Assembly: GCA_021296095.1 (NCBI GenBank)
Contig: JAGWBB010000024.1
Location: forward strand, 1-34,210
Direction: 5' to 3'
Source of the DNA: Desulfurellaceae bacterium
GTDB taxonomy: Bacteria > Desulfobacterota > Binatia > Bin18
DNA: 34,210 bases
Shown here: positions 9,715 through 17,873 of the stretch, piece by piece
How the letters are laid out: every line of letters begins with the position of its first letter
How positions within the stretch are numbered: position 1 is the first letter of the stretch
Translations under genes and position numbers: made by a program
Notes under the pieces: model-generated
Database searches by the model: none
Told to the model about the DNA's origin: nothing
The model's input: only the letters and a program-made list of their open reading frames with translations

Positions 9715-9940
9715 CGCTCTTTGCAGCGACCGCGTGCGAAGGTTTGTCTCTGTGGCGAGATCGACCGGCCCAGGCCATGGCCAACGCTCCGTCGGCCAGC
9801 ACTTTGTCGGCGGCTGGCCTGATGGGTGATGGCTGGAAACGAGTCAATGCCGATGATCGGGTGAATGGACGGCCAGGCCAGTGAGACATTCACCATTGTA
9901 GCTGCGCTTCTCAACGCTTTTACGGAGTAAGGAGGACGGT

Positions 9941-10759
9941 ATGCCGACGGTGACAGCCAATAGCTGTGAGATGTTTTACCAGATTGACGACTTCACCGAT
10001 CCGTGGCGGACCGATACCGAGACGGTGTGGCTGCAACACGGCGTCGGCCGCAGCACCAGGTTCTGGTATCAATGGGTGCCCGGTCTGGCCGGCCAGTATC
10101 GGGTCATTCGGCGCGATATGCGCGGCCACGGCCAGTCGGCTGACCCCGGACCGGACCACAGCTGGTCGCTCGACGAGCTGGTGACCGATATGCATGACTT
10201 CATGGACACGCTCGGTCTCGACCAGGTCCATTACGTGGGCGAATCCATCGGCGGCATCCTGGGCGTACTGTTTGCCTCCCGCTGGCCGGAGCGCCTCAAG
10301 AGCCTCACGATTTGTAACTCGCCGACCACGATCCGTCCCTCGGGTACGCAGGCTCTGTCGAGCCAGGACGGCAGTGTGAACCGGACCCTGGCCCGCGACG
10401 GCTCAAAGGGCTGGGGCCGCCTGCTGATCGAAAACAGGATCATCAGCGGTAAGAGCCCGGCTCACACCGAGTGGGTCCTGGACGAGTGGGCCAAGACCCC
10501 GACCCACGTCTTGCAGGGCATCACACGGACCCTGGATGGCGCGGATACCGCACCGCTGCTGCCCCAGGTCAGCGTCCCGACCCTGATCCTGGCCCCGGCC
10601 CACAGTCCGATTACCCCGCTGGCCGACCAGCTGTCGATGCGTACCGGGATTCCCAACGCCCGTATCACGGTGGTGGAAGGGCCGGGCCACGAAATTTATG
10701 TGGACGAGCCGCAGCAGTGTTTGCGGGCTGTGCAGGATTTTCTGGCTTCGCTGGACTGA
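9941..10759 (+). CDS. Alpha/beta hydrolase (3-oxoadipate enol-lactonase-like)
   Basis: A 272-residue alpha/beta-hydrolase-fold protein. The oxyanion loop is LQHGVGRS (31-38), the family RRDMRGHGQS strand-turn is at about 57-66, and the nucleophile elbow is GESIGG with Ser102. The catalytic His is in GPGHEIY near residue 250. This arrangement suits esterases, lactonases and C-C hydrolases such as enol-lactonase or meta-cleavage-product hydrolase. AGGAGG lies eight bases before ATG 9941. It converges on the next amidohydrolase gene with a perfect hairpin between. Placement among hydratase, VOC and amidohydrolase genes suggests small-molecule catabolism. The substrate is unknown. Confidence 0.85.
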   Translation: MPTVTANSCEMFYQIDDFTDPWRTDTETVWLQHGVGRSTRFWYQWVPGLAGQYRVIRRDMRGHGQSADPGPDHSWSLDELVTDMHDFMDTLGLDQVHYVGESIGGILGVLFASRWPERLKSLTICNSPTTIRPSGTQALSSQDGSVNRTLARDGSKGWGRLLIENRIISGKSPAHTEWVLDEWAKTPTHVLQGITRTLDGADTAPLLPQVSVPTLILAPAHSPITPLADQLSMRTGIPNARITVVEGPGHEIYVDEPQQCLRAVQDFLASLD

Positions 10760-10774
10760 AGGGCAGGACGGGAC

Positions 10775-10797
10775 GCCGGGCACTGACGGTGCCCGGC
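10775..10797. terminator. Bidirectional hairpin between convergent genes
   Basis: A perfect 9-bp inverted repeat (GCCGGGCAC, loop TGACG, GTGCCCGGC) sits in the 44-base gap between the stop of the rightward hydrolase and the stop of the leftward amidohydrolase. There is no long T-tract. Confidence 0.7.
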
Positions 10798-10803
10798 AGG
10801 AGC

Positions 10804-12318
10804 TTACTTGGCCGGCTGAGCGGTCTGCCCGGTCGCACTGAGCCCGACCGACGGGCCGGCCAGCAGGGCCGCGGCCTCTTTTTCGACAACCGTGCCCTTG
10901 AAGAAGTCCGGGTTGCTCTCGGCCCAGAAGCGGACTGGGTTGGTGAACACAAAGTCCCGGAAATTGTCCGCGTTCATCAGCCCGTCGTCGACCAGCTCGT
11001 GAGCCTCGTGCAAGACGCCGGCCATGTCCTGGACATCGAAGTGACCAACGTCCGAGCCGAACAGGGCGTGCAGCTGGGCCGAGAACGGATTGCTGGCGGT
11101 GTTGAAGGCCCAGGCGTTCATGCGGTCGTCGGCCTCACACCCGAAATAGAAGTTCTTGACAAAGAGTTCTTTGAAGTCCTCTTTTTTGTCGATCCGGCAG
11201 GCGGCGTAGTCGTCGAGGTTGCCGATCCCGCCGACATCCACCGCCGCCTTGGGCGGCATGGCCGTGTCGAACATGGCCTCCCGTTCGCGCATGGCGCTGA
11301 GCATGTCTTCGTGCCCGTAGGCTTCGGCCAGTTGCAGGAGCAGCTTGCTGTCCAGATTTTTGGGATCAACCTCGTCCAGGGCGTCGAGCTTGCGCTTTTC
11401 CCAGTGTTCGATGAGGTCGGCGTACAGCTGGCAGGCCCAGCCCACCCCGCCCTCCAGGAAGGCGAACTTCAGGCTGGGGAAGCGCCGGGTCACGCCGCCC
11501 AGAAACAGGGCCTTGCACACCGCCTCGTTGGCAACCGCAAAGTGGCCGATATGGTTGTAGCAGAAGTTGGACGGCGAGACCCGCAGGCCAAAGCCGCGCG
11601 AGCCGGAGTGAAAGCTGGGAGCGACCTTGAGTTCCACGCATTTGGCCCACACCGGGTCGTAGTCGTACACGCTGTCGAGACCCAGGACGTCTCGCCAGGT
11701 GGCAACCTCGGCCGCCTCGGGGGTCTGCTCGGCCACAGCCTCAATCGGCCGGGCGATCAGGCTGCCCAGCATGACGACCTTGAGGCCGAGCTGTCGAACC
11801 GCGTGCTCCAGCTCTTCAATCGCTTCCTCGGGGGTGTGCATGGGAATCACCGCCGACGGCGTCAGCCGATCCGAGAACGGCCCGAAGTAGTCGGCGCTAA
11901 AGGTGTTGAAGGCGCGGCAGGCGGCTCGCCGGGCCTCGGCGTCGGGCACCAGCGGCAGACCCAGACCGGCGGTGGGATAGAGGACGCTGAAGTCGATGCC
12001 GAGTTCGTCCAGCCGTTCATTCATCAGCTTCGGCATCATGGCGGTGGCCCGGTCGCGGGTGTTTTTGGTCGGCAGCGCCCAAAAGGCCTGCTGGGCGGTC
12101 CGGTGGGCGGTCCGCTCGGCAACCGACATGGCGAGTTGGTTCTGGACCAGCTTGGGAAACATCGAGAAGCCCTCGACCGCCTTGTCGCCGCCTATCTTGC
12201 GCAGCTGGCTTCTGATCAGGGGACCGAATTCCAGCCAGTGGCCGTCGGCATCAACAACCGGATGGGACAGGTTGGCTCGAATGTTGGCCGACGATGCGGC
12301 ATGACCGTTGGTACTCAT
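10804..12318 (-). CDS. Amidohydrolase-family TIM-barrel protein (large amidohydrolase-2 type)
   Basis: A 504-residue relative of the protein at 4090-5214 but about 130 residues longer. The metal-binding start is VVDADGHWLEFGP near residue 20. AFLEGGVGWACQLYADLIEHW in the second half matches the ESGGGWLP motif of the shorter paralogue, and LFGSDVGHFDV supplies the expected C-terminal metal Asp. Proteins of this length and motif set are frequent in metagenomes of uncultured soil and marine lineages, and none that I know has a firm substrate. ATG 12316-12318 is preceded by AGGAGG with six bases between, which settles the start over the TTG two codons upstream. It lies downstream of an epoxide-hydrolase-like gene on the same strand. 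Confidence 0.83.
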   Translation of the reverse strand: MSTNGHAASSANIRANLSHPVVDADGHWLEFGPLIRSQLRKIGGDKAVEGFSMFPKLVQNQLAMSVAERTAHRTAQQAFWALPTKNTRDRATAMMPKLMNERLDELGIDFSVLYPTAGLGLPLVPDAEARRAACRAFNTFSADYFGPFSDRLTPSAVIPMHTPEEAIEELEHAVRQLGLKVVMLGSLIARPIEAVAEQTPEAAEVATWRDVLGLDSVYDYDPVWAKCVELKVAPSFHSGSRGFGLRVSPSNFCYNHIGHFAVANEAVCKALFLGGVTRRFPSLKFAFLEGGVGWACQLYADLIEHWEKRKLDALDEVDPKNLDSKLLLQLAEAYGHEDMLSAMREREAMFDTAMPPKAAVDVGGIGNLDDYAACRIDKKEDFKELFVKNFYFGCEADDRMNAWAFNTASNPFSAQLHALFGSDVGHFDVQDMAGVLHEAHELVDDGLMNADNFRDFVFTNPVRFWAESNPDFFKGTVVEKEAAALLAGPSVGLSATGQTAQPAK

Positions 12319-12387
12319 ACACAACCTCCTTATGACCGTGTCATGGTCCAGCCAGGATAGGAATTTTCTCTCGACTTTTCAACAAAG

Positions 12388-12429
12388 TGGACGATGATAA
12401 GCATCTGCCTGAGAAGAAATCATCGTCCA
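12388..12429 (-). terminator. Hairpin downstream of the epoxide-hydrolase-like gene
   Basis: A perfect 11-bp inverted repeat (TGGACGATGAT at 12388-12398 and ATCATCGTCCA at 12419-12429, 20-base loop). Read leftward it lies 24 bases after the stop at 12454 and is followed by CTTTGTTG, so it may end that transcript before the next leftward gene. The long loop makes this less typical, and a binding site for a dimeric regulator is the alternative. Confidence 0.45.
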
Positions 12430-12453
12430 TTTTGACGTTGACGTTCAAGCGAC

Positions 12454-13410
12454 TCAGGCGAAGGGTTTCAAAAAGTCGATCAGGGCCGCGTTGACCTCGG
12501 CCGGTTTCTCCATCTGGACCCAGTGGCCGGCGCCGTCGATCAGCACCTTGCCGCGCAGGTCCGAGACAAACGAGTCCATCAGGTCGAGCAGCCCACCGCC
12601 GGCAAAGGACAGCACCAGGTCTTTCTTGCCGGCGATGAAAAACGCCGGCGGTTCGACCTTGGCCTCGGCCAACTGGGGGGTGATTTCGAGGTTGCGGTCG
12701 ATGTTCCGGTACCAGTTGATTGGTCCCCGAAAGCCGCTTTTTTTGTACTGCGCCTCGTAGTAGTCGAGGTCTTCGGCCGTCAGCCACGGCGGCAGGCTGG
12801 CCGGGTCGGGCAGGCCGTCGAGGAAACCCGCGCTGGCCGGCTTGTGGGTAAACCACACGCCCTCGGGCGCGTCGCCGGACGCCACATAGTAGGTCACGCG
12901 CAGTGATTTGCGGATGTCGGTCTCCAGCTCCGCCTCGGCCACCCCGGGCTGCTGGAAATAGACGATATACCAGAAATTATCGCCGAAATTTTCCTGCCGG
13001 GTCATCACTCCGACCTGGCCCCGGACATACGGGACGCTCATGCCGACCACGGCCCGCACCCGCTCAGCGTGCAGCAGGGCGGTGTGCCAGGCCACCGGCG
13101 CACCCCAGTCGTGGCCGACCACCACAAACCGCTCGTGGTCCAGGGCGTCGGCAATGCCGACCACGTCCTTGGTCAGCTCGACGATATTATACGCCTCAAT
13201 GGCCTCGGGCCGGTCGCTGCCGCCATAGCCGCGCTGGTCCGGCACCGCGACCTGAAAGCCGGTCTCAACCAGCGGATCGATCTGGTGACGCCACAAATAC
13301 CAGCACTGGGGGAAGCCGTGGAGAAGAATCACCAGCGGTCCTGTGCCCTCAACAACGGTCCGTAGCCGAATGCCGTTTGTCTCAATCAGCTGAAAATTTC
13401 GTTCTGTCAT
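12454..13410 (-). CDS. Epoxide-hydrolase-like alpha/beta hydrolase
   Basis: A 318-residue protein with the soluble epoxide hydrolase / haloalkane dehalogenase pattern. HGFPQ (residues 31-35) forms the oxyanion region, PDQRGYGGSDRP follows at about 57-68, and the elbow GHDWGA places nucleophile Asp101. A cap domain with tyrosines (NWYRN near residue 230) and GAGHWVQMEKP supply a proton donor and the catalytic His. HGFP together with GHDWG favours an epoxide hydrolase, which opens epoxides to diols through a covalent ester. Start ATG 13408-13410 has AAGGAG upstream. In a genome with a hydrocarbon-type monooxygenase, an epoxide hydrolase could deal with alkene oxidation products; that link is inference. 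Confidence 0.85.
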   Translation of the reverse strand: MTERNFQLIETNGIRLRTVVEGTGPLVILLHGFPQCWYLWRHQIDPLVETGFQVAVPDQRGYGGSDRPEAIEAYNIVELTKDVVGIADALDHERFVVVGHDWGAPVAWHTALLHAERVRAVVGMSVPYVRGQVGVMTRQENFGDNFWYIVYFQQPGVAEAELETDIRKSLRVTYYVASGDAPEGVWFTHKPASAGFLDGLPDPASLPPWLTAEDLDYYEAQYKKSGFRGPINWYRNIDRNLEITPQLAEAKVEPPAFFIAGKKDLVLSFAGGGLLDLMDSFVSDLRGKVLIDGAGHWVQMEKPAEVNAALIDFLKPFA

Positions 13411-13544
13411 CGCTCTGCTCCTTCCCGTTTTTGGCCCTTACCAAGCCCTTGCGGCCAGACTAGTCAGGCGTGTGTGTGTAGCATATAATCCTGCCTCCGC
13501 CCACCGGCTATACGGGGCGAGATTGATAGAATGGAGAGACAGAT

Positions 13545-13877
13545 ATGCGACTGGGAAAACTTGGCAGAGCCATTTCAGCAGGACTGATGTTTGGTGGCCT
13601 ATTGTTCCTGGCGGCTTGTCCGGGAGACTTGGAACACGCGGCAGAAGAGGCGACAAAAGCGGATACCGCAGGACCGGAAGGCACCCTTGATGAGTGTCTG
13701 GAAGGCTGCCAACAGACCGCCGACAAGCAGGAAGCGGACTGTATCGCACAGCTGACAGAGGAGGAGAAAGTCGATAAAACGTCCTTTGAGAGTCCGTATC
13801 TCGCCTGCCAGAACGACGCCCGAGGCGATCTGGCCGGCTGTCAGGTCGAGTGTAACGTGAGCTTCCGTGGACGCTAG
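13545..13877 (+). CDS. Small Cys-rich lipoprotein, function unknown
   Basis: A 110-residue protein with a lipoprotein signal: basic start, hydrophobic GLMFGGLLFL and a lipobox LAAC with Cys at residue 25. The mature part is acidic and has five more cysteines in spaced pairs (CLEGC, C, C, CQVEC), which suggests disulfides in the periplasm or outer membrane. A TATAAT hexamer lies at 13482-13487, about 58 bases before the start, but no good -35 box fits it. GAGAGACAG precedes ATG 13545. I do not recognise a family. It is divergent from the epoxide-hydrolase-like gene. Confidence 0.65.
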   Translation: MRLGKLGRAISAGLMFGGLLFLAACPGDLEHAAEEATKADTAGPEGTLDECLEGCQQTADKQEADCIAQLTEEEKVDKTSFESPYLACQNDARGDLAGCQVECNVSFRGR

Positions 13878-13948
13878 AACTCGGCGAGCCGTGGCCAAGA
13901 GCGGCGGAGTCGTCGGTCTGCCTGAGGCTGGCTGAAGAGGAGCACTCC

Positions 13949-15388
13949 ATGTCTGAATTTGCGTATGCGACCGCCATCGAAATCGCGCAAAAGATCCGTC
14001 AGCGGGAGGTGTCGAGCCGTGAGGTGCTCGACGCGCTGCTGGAGCGGGTCGACAGGCTCGATAAACCGATCAACAGCGTGGTGACGCTTGATGCCGAGCG
14101 CGCCCGCTCCGAAGCCGATGCGGCCGACGCGGCCCTGGCCCGGGGCGAGGTCCGGGGACCCCTGCACGGCGTCCCCATGACGGTCAAAGACTCCTTTCAG
14201 ACAGCGGGGATGCGCACCACCTCGGGGGCTCCCGAGCTGTCGGACTTCGTGCCCGAAGAAGACGCCTGGCCGGTGGCCCGGCTGCGCGAGGCCGGAGCCG
14301 TCATTTTCGGTAAGACGAATCTGCCGATCTACGCCGGAGATCTGCAGAGCTACAACGAAGTCTTTGGCACAACCAATAATCCCCACGATCTGGGACGCAC
14401 CCCGGGCGGCTCGTCGGGCGGCTCGGCCGCAGCCCTGGCGTGCGGGTTTACGCCCCTGGAACTGGGGAGTGACATCGGCGGCTCGATCCGCCTGCCGTCG
14501 CATATGGCGGGCGTGGTCGGACACAAGCCGAGCTACGGCATCGTGCCCGCCCACGGCCAGATTCCAGGCCCGCCCGGAACGCTGACCCTGGCCGATCTGG
14601 CCGTTGCCGGTCCCATGGCCCGGAGCGTCGAAGACCTGGAACTGGGGCTCGACATCATGGCCGGGCCGAATCGCTGGGAGCGGCCGGCGTGGCGGCTCGA
14701 ACTGCCGCCGGCCCGGCATCAGCAGCTCAAGGACTACCGGGTGGCGGCCTGGTTGGACGATCCCCGCTGCCGGGTTGAACCGGGGGTCAAGGCCCTGCTC
14801 GAGTCTGCCGCCGGTCGGCTGGCCGACCAGGGGGTCCGCCTCGACACCCAGGCGCGGCCCGATTTTTCTCTGGAAAAAATCGCCACCACGTTTCAGGCCC
14901 TGCTGCAGGTCGCGCTGTCGGGCGGCGTTCCCCGCGACAAAATCGAGCTGTACGCGACCGCGTCGGGCGACACGAGTATTGACCGCACCCGGCGGTTCAT
15001 GGCCATGCGTCACCGCGAGTGGCTGAGCTATAACGAGCGGCGCATGCAGCTGCGCAAGCGCTGGGAAGAGTTTTTCCAGAACTGGGACGCCCTGCTGCTG
15101 CCGGTCATGCCGTGTGCTGCCATCCCGCACGATCATTCCGAGCCCCAGGCCGGACGCACCGCCACGGTTGACGGCCAGGCGTATCCGTACTGGGATCTGA
15201 TCACCTGGATGGCGCCGGCGGGTGCCTGTTACCTGCCGGTGACGGTTGTCCCGGTCGGGTGTCTGGACAACGGCCTGCCGGTCGGCGTGCAGATTGTCGC
15301 TCCCTATCTGGAGGATCGGACCAGCCTGGACCTGGCCAGGCATGTGTTGGCGCTGACGGGCGGCTGTCCCCGTCCGGCGGGGTTCTGA
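13949..15388 (+). CDS. Amidase signature family amidase
   Basis: A 479-residue amidase-signature enzyme. These hydrolyse amides with a Ser-cisSer-Lys triad. Lys80 is in PMTVKDSF, cis-Ser155 in TPGGSSGGSAAA, and nucleophile Ser179 in GSDIGGSIRLP. The length is normal for stand-alone amidases. The neighbours are hydrolases, and no gatB or gatC is adjacent, so this is more likely a catabolic amidase than the tRNA amidotransferase subunit GatA. GAGGAG lies upstream of ATG 13949. The next hydrolase starts 24 bases after its stop, probably in the same transcript. Confidence 0.9.
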   Translation: MSEFAYATAIEIAQKIRQREVSSREVLDALLERVDRLDKPINSVVTLDAERARSEADAADAALARGEVRGPLHGVPMTVKDSFQTAGMRTTSGAPELSDFVPEEDAWPVARLREAGAVIFGKTNLPIYAGDLQSYNEVFGTTNNPHDLGRTPGGSSGGSAAALACGFTPLELGSDIGGSIRLPSHMAGVVGHKPSYGIVPAHGQIPGPPGTLTLADLAVAGPMARSVEDLELGLDIMAGPNRWERPAWRLELPPARHQQLKDYRVAAWLDDPRCRVEPGVKALLESAAGRLADQGVRLDTQARPDFSLEKIATTFQALLQVALSGGVPRDKIELYATASGDTSIDRTRRFMAMRHREWLSYNERRMQLRKRWEEFFQNWDALLLPVMPCAAIPHDHSEPQAGRTATVDGQAYPYWDLITWMAPAGACYLPVTVVPVGCLDNGLPVGVQIVAPYLEDRTSLDLARHVLALTGGCPRPAGF

Positions 15389-15412
15389 GACGGCGTTCAA
15401 CACGGAGCAGGC

Positions 15413-16168
15413 ATGGCCGGCTCGATTCTCGATCATCCGATTATTGCGAGTCGGTATTTTTTCCCCCAGCCCGCGACTCTTGCCGAACCCTACTGGGTCA
15501 CAGCGGCCGATGGGAGCCGGCTGGCGTGCAGCTATTCCCCGGTCCATCCCGAGGCCAAGACGGTGGTGTATTTCCACGGCAACGGAGAGGTGGTGGCCGA
15601 TTATCTGCCCGGCTTTGCCCAGTGGTTCAACCGGGCCGGCTACAACCTCCTGCTGGCCGAATACCGTGGCTATGGCATGTCGAGCGGCACGCCCGCGCTG
15701 GCCGGCATGCTGGACGATGTGGTGCCGATTATTGACAGTCTTGAGACGCCGGACGAAAAGCTGGTCCTGTTCGGCCGTTCGATCGGCTCCTTGTACGCCA
15801 CACATGGAGCTGCCCAGCGTCCAAAAATCGGCGGCCTGATTATCGAGAGCGGTGTGGCCGACCTGGCCCAGCGGTTTTTCCTGCGGGTTCAGGCCCAGGA
15901 ACTCGGCGTGTCGGCGGCCGAGGTGACGGATGCGCTCAACACCGCTTTTGATTACCGCCGTAAACTCGGCGTCTTTGCGGGAAAGACCCTGGTCCTCCAC
16001 GCCCGTTTTGACGAGTTGATCGGCAGCGAACATGCCGAAATGCTGCACGCCGCAGCTCGGGAACCAAAACAGCTCACGATCTTTGCCCAGGGCGGCCATA
16101 ACGACATTTTCTACCGCAATCAGGCCGAATACCAACGGCTGGTCGAAGCCTTTCTCAAAACCGTCTAG
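15413..16168 (+). CDS. Alpha/beta hydrolase (serine, BEM46/ABHD13-like)
   Basis: A 251-residue serine alpha/beta hydrolase. FHGNGE (54-59) is the oxyanion loop typical of this group, AEYRGYGMSSG follows at about 82-92, and the elbow FGRSIGS gives nucleophile Ser123. HARFDELIG supplies the acid and GGHNDIF the catalytic His near the C-terminus. The group contains peptidase-like and esterase-like enzymes, often membrane-associated, with few defined substrates. GGAG precedes ATG 15413. It is close behind the amidase and convergent with a small membrane protein gene. Confidence 0.85.
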   Translation: MAGSILDHPIIASRYFFPQPATLAEPYWVTAADGSRLACSYSPVHPEAKTVVYFHGNGEVVADYLPGFAQWFNRAGYNLLLAEYRGYGMSSGTPALAGMLDDVVPIIDSLETPDEKLVLFGRSIGSLYATHGAAQRPKIGGLIIESGVADLAQRFFLRVQAQELGVSAAEVTDALNTAFDYRRKLGVFAGKTLVLHARFDELIGSEHAEMLHAAAREPKQLTIFAQGGHNDIFYRNQAEYQRLVEAFLKTV

Positions 16169-16185
16169 CCTGTCGTGTGACGTGC

Positions 16186-16455
16186 TCAGAAGGCGGTGCA
16201 GTGCGTTGTGGTGGGAGGAGTCCGCTCACAGGCCAGCGAATCGGTGACTCCCGAGGCGAGCAGGGCGCAGGCGTTGGTGATTGCCGCTCTGAGCGCTTCC
16301 ATTTCGCTCGCTCCGTCAACCGTCCGGCAGTCTTGTGCCCCCCGGAACTGCATGCACACCTCGCACCGATAGCCGCCAACCTGAAAGCTGGAATACACCA
16401 CCAGGGCGATCAGGGCGATCAGGGCTGCCGCCGCTATCCAGGTCGTCTTTTTCAT
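16186..16455 (-). CDS. Small membrane-anchored or secreted Cys-containing protein, unknown function
   Basis: An 89-residue protein starting MKKTTWIAAAALIALIALVVYSS, a signal anchor or signal peptide. The rest has GYRCEVCMQFRG with a CxxC, then DC near residue 42, and ITNACALLASGVTDSLACERTPP, giving five cysteines. Similar small proteins with the YRCEVC...CR...TNAC...C pattern exist in other deltaproteobacteria-like genomes as far as I recall, but without a known role. The ribosome binding site is weak. The gene fills the space between a convergent hydrolase gene and the divergent SpmAB-like gene, and its start is 67 bases from that gene. Confidence 0.6.
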   Translation of the reverse strand: MKKTTWIAAAALIALIALVVYSSFQVGGYRCEVCMQFRGAQDCRTVDGASEMEALRAAITNACALLASGVTDSLACERTPPTTTHCTAF

Positions 16456-16522
16456 ACTAGGCTCTATTCTAGCCTGGGTGACGCAACACATAAACACGCC
16501 CATATGAAAGAGGAACCTTCGC

Positions 16523-17827
16523 ATGAACTGGATCTGGCTCGGACTCGTTGTCGTGTCTGTCATCGCGGCCGCCTTTAACGGCACGATGGCAGCCGTGACC
16601 ACGGCCTCAATAGACTCGGCCAAGTCGGCCGTCAGCCTGGCCCTGGGTCTGGTCGGGGTGATGGCCTTTTGGCTGGGCCTGATGCGGATTGTCCAGGAGG
16701 GAGGCTTGCTGCATACGCTCGCCCGGGCCTTGCGGCCGCTGATGGTGCGACTGTTTCCCGATGTCCCGGCCGAGCACCCGGCCATGAGTGCGATGATCAT
16801 GAACATGGCCTCAAACATGCTGGGGCTGGGCAATGCGGCCACTCCCTTCGGCATCAAGGCCATGCAGGAGTTGGACCGGCTCAACTCTCAGCCCGGCGTT
16901 GCTACCAACGCCATGGCGCTTTTTCTGGCGATCAACACCTCAAGTCTGGCGCTGGCACCGCTGGGGGTGATTGCGCTGCGCGCCTCGCTGGGCTCAAACG
17001 ATGCGGCCGGCATCTGGCTGCCGACCCTGTTTGCTACCTCGCTCTCGACCCTGGTCGGCATTGCGGCTGCAAAACTCTTGCAGCGGGCCGTGCCGGTCGG
17101 ACCGGCGGCGGGCTCGTCCGCGACCACCGTCTCCGGCCCGAACCAAGCTATGCCGCTCCCGGATCAGGATGATCTCGGCGCCGACCGACCGACCTCGCGG
17201 CCGGGCTGTCTTGCCGCCCTGGCCACGCTGGCCGCGTTGGGCCTTGGCTTTGTGCTGCATCTCCGGGCCAGCCTCGCCACCGGCCTGTCGGTCGGGGAGG
17301 TACTGCGGGATGCCGTCTCCACCTGGCTGCTGCCGGTCCTGATCGTGTTGATGCTGGTGTATGGCATGGCCAAAAGGGTGGCCGTGTATGACGCCATGAT
17401 TACCGGCGCGAAAGAGGGCTTTCAGGTCGCGCTCAGGATCATTCCGTTTTTGGTCGCCATTATCGTTGCGGCCGGCATGTTCCGGGCCTCGGGCCTGCTC
17501 GACGCTATTATTGCCGTTGTCGGCCCGGGGCTCAGCCTGATCGGCTTTCCGGCCGAAGCCCTGCCCATGGCCCTGCTGCGTCCGCTGTCTGGCTCTGGCG
17601 CCTACGGCATTATGGCCGAGATCATACAGGCCGAGGGGCCGGACAGTCTGGTCGGCTATCTGGTGTCTACGCTTCAGGGCAGTACCGAGACAACGTTCTA
17701 TGTTTTGGCCGTCTACTTTGGCGCCGTCGGCGTCACGCGGGTGCGTCACGCCCTGGCCGCCGGTCTGACGGCCGACCTGGCCGGCATTATCGGGGCGCTT
17801 GTGGCGGTGCGTTGGCTGGTGGGCTGA
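16523..17827 (+). CDS. SpmA-SpmB fused nucleoside-recognition (Gate domain) membrane protein
   Basis: A 434-residue polytopic membrane protein. The N-terminal half (1-190) matches spore maturation protein A: NGTMAAVTTASIDSAKSAVS, AMIMNMASNMLGLGNAATPFGIKAM, and LAINTSSLAL. The C-terminal half (about 245-434) matches SpmB: YDAMITGAKEGFQVALRIIPFLVAII, then RPLSGSGAYGIMAE, then GSTETTFYV. In Bacillus these are two adjacent genes involved in spore core dehydration. Fused homologues are known in Gram-negative non-sporulators, where the job is not defined and transport has been suggested. GAGGAA precedes ATG 16523. The TauE/SafE gene starts about 46 bases after its stop. Confidence 0.88.
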   Translation: MNWIWLGLVVVSVIAAAFNGTMAAVTTASIDSAKSAVSLALGLVGVMAFWLGLMRIVQEGGLLHTLARALRPLMVRLFPDVPAEHPAMSAMIMNMASNMLGLGNAATPFGIKAMQELDRLNSQPGVATNAMALFLAINTSSLALAPLGVIALRASLGSNDAAGIWLPTLFATSLSTLVGIAAAKLLQRAVPVGPAAGSSATTVSGPNQAMPLPDQDDLGADRPTSRPGCLAALATLAALGLGFVLHLRASLATGLSVGEVLRDAVSTWLLPVLIVLMLVYGMAKRVAVYDAMITGAKEGFQVALRIIPFLVAIIVAAGMFRASGLLDAIIAVVGPGLSLIGFPAEALPMALLRPLSGSGAYGIMAEIIQAEGPDSLVGYLVSTLQGSTETTFYVLAVYFGAVGVTRVRHALAAGLTADLAGIIGALVAVRWLVG

Positions 17828-17873
17828 GACGCCGCGCCGCTTGACACCGGCCGGGAAGAGAGGATCGTGCGCC

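Noticed and set aside
10471-12360. 629-codon open frame on the plus strand
   Set aside because: It lies opposite the amidohydrolase at 10804-12318 and has no plausible protein features. It is a GC-rich shadow.
13874-16135. 753-codon open frame on the minus strand
   Set aside because: It runs opposite the amidase and the alpha/beta hydrolase, both of which have full catalytic motifs.
17841-17848. TTGACACC upstream of the TauE/SafE gene as another repeat copy
   Set aside because: The second box is missing at the required distance.
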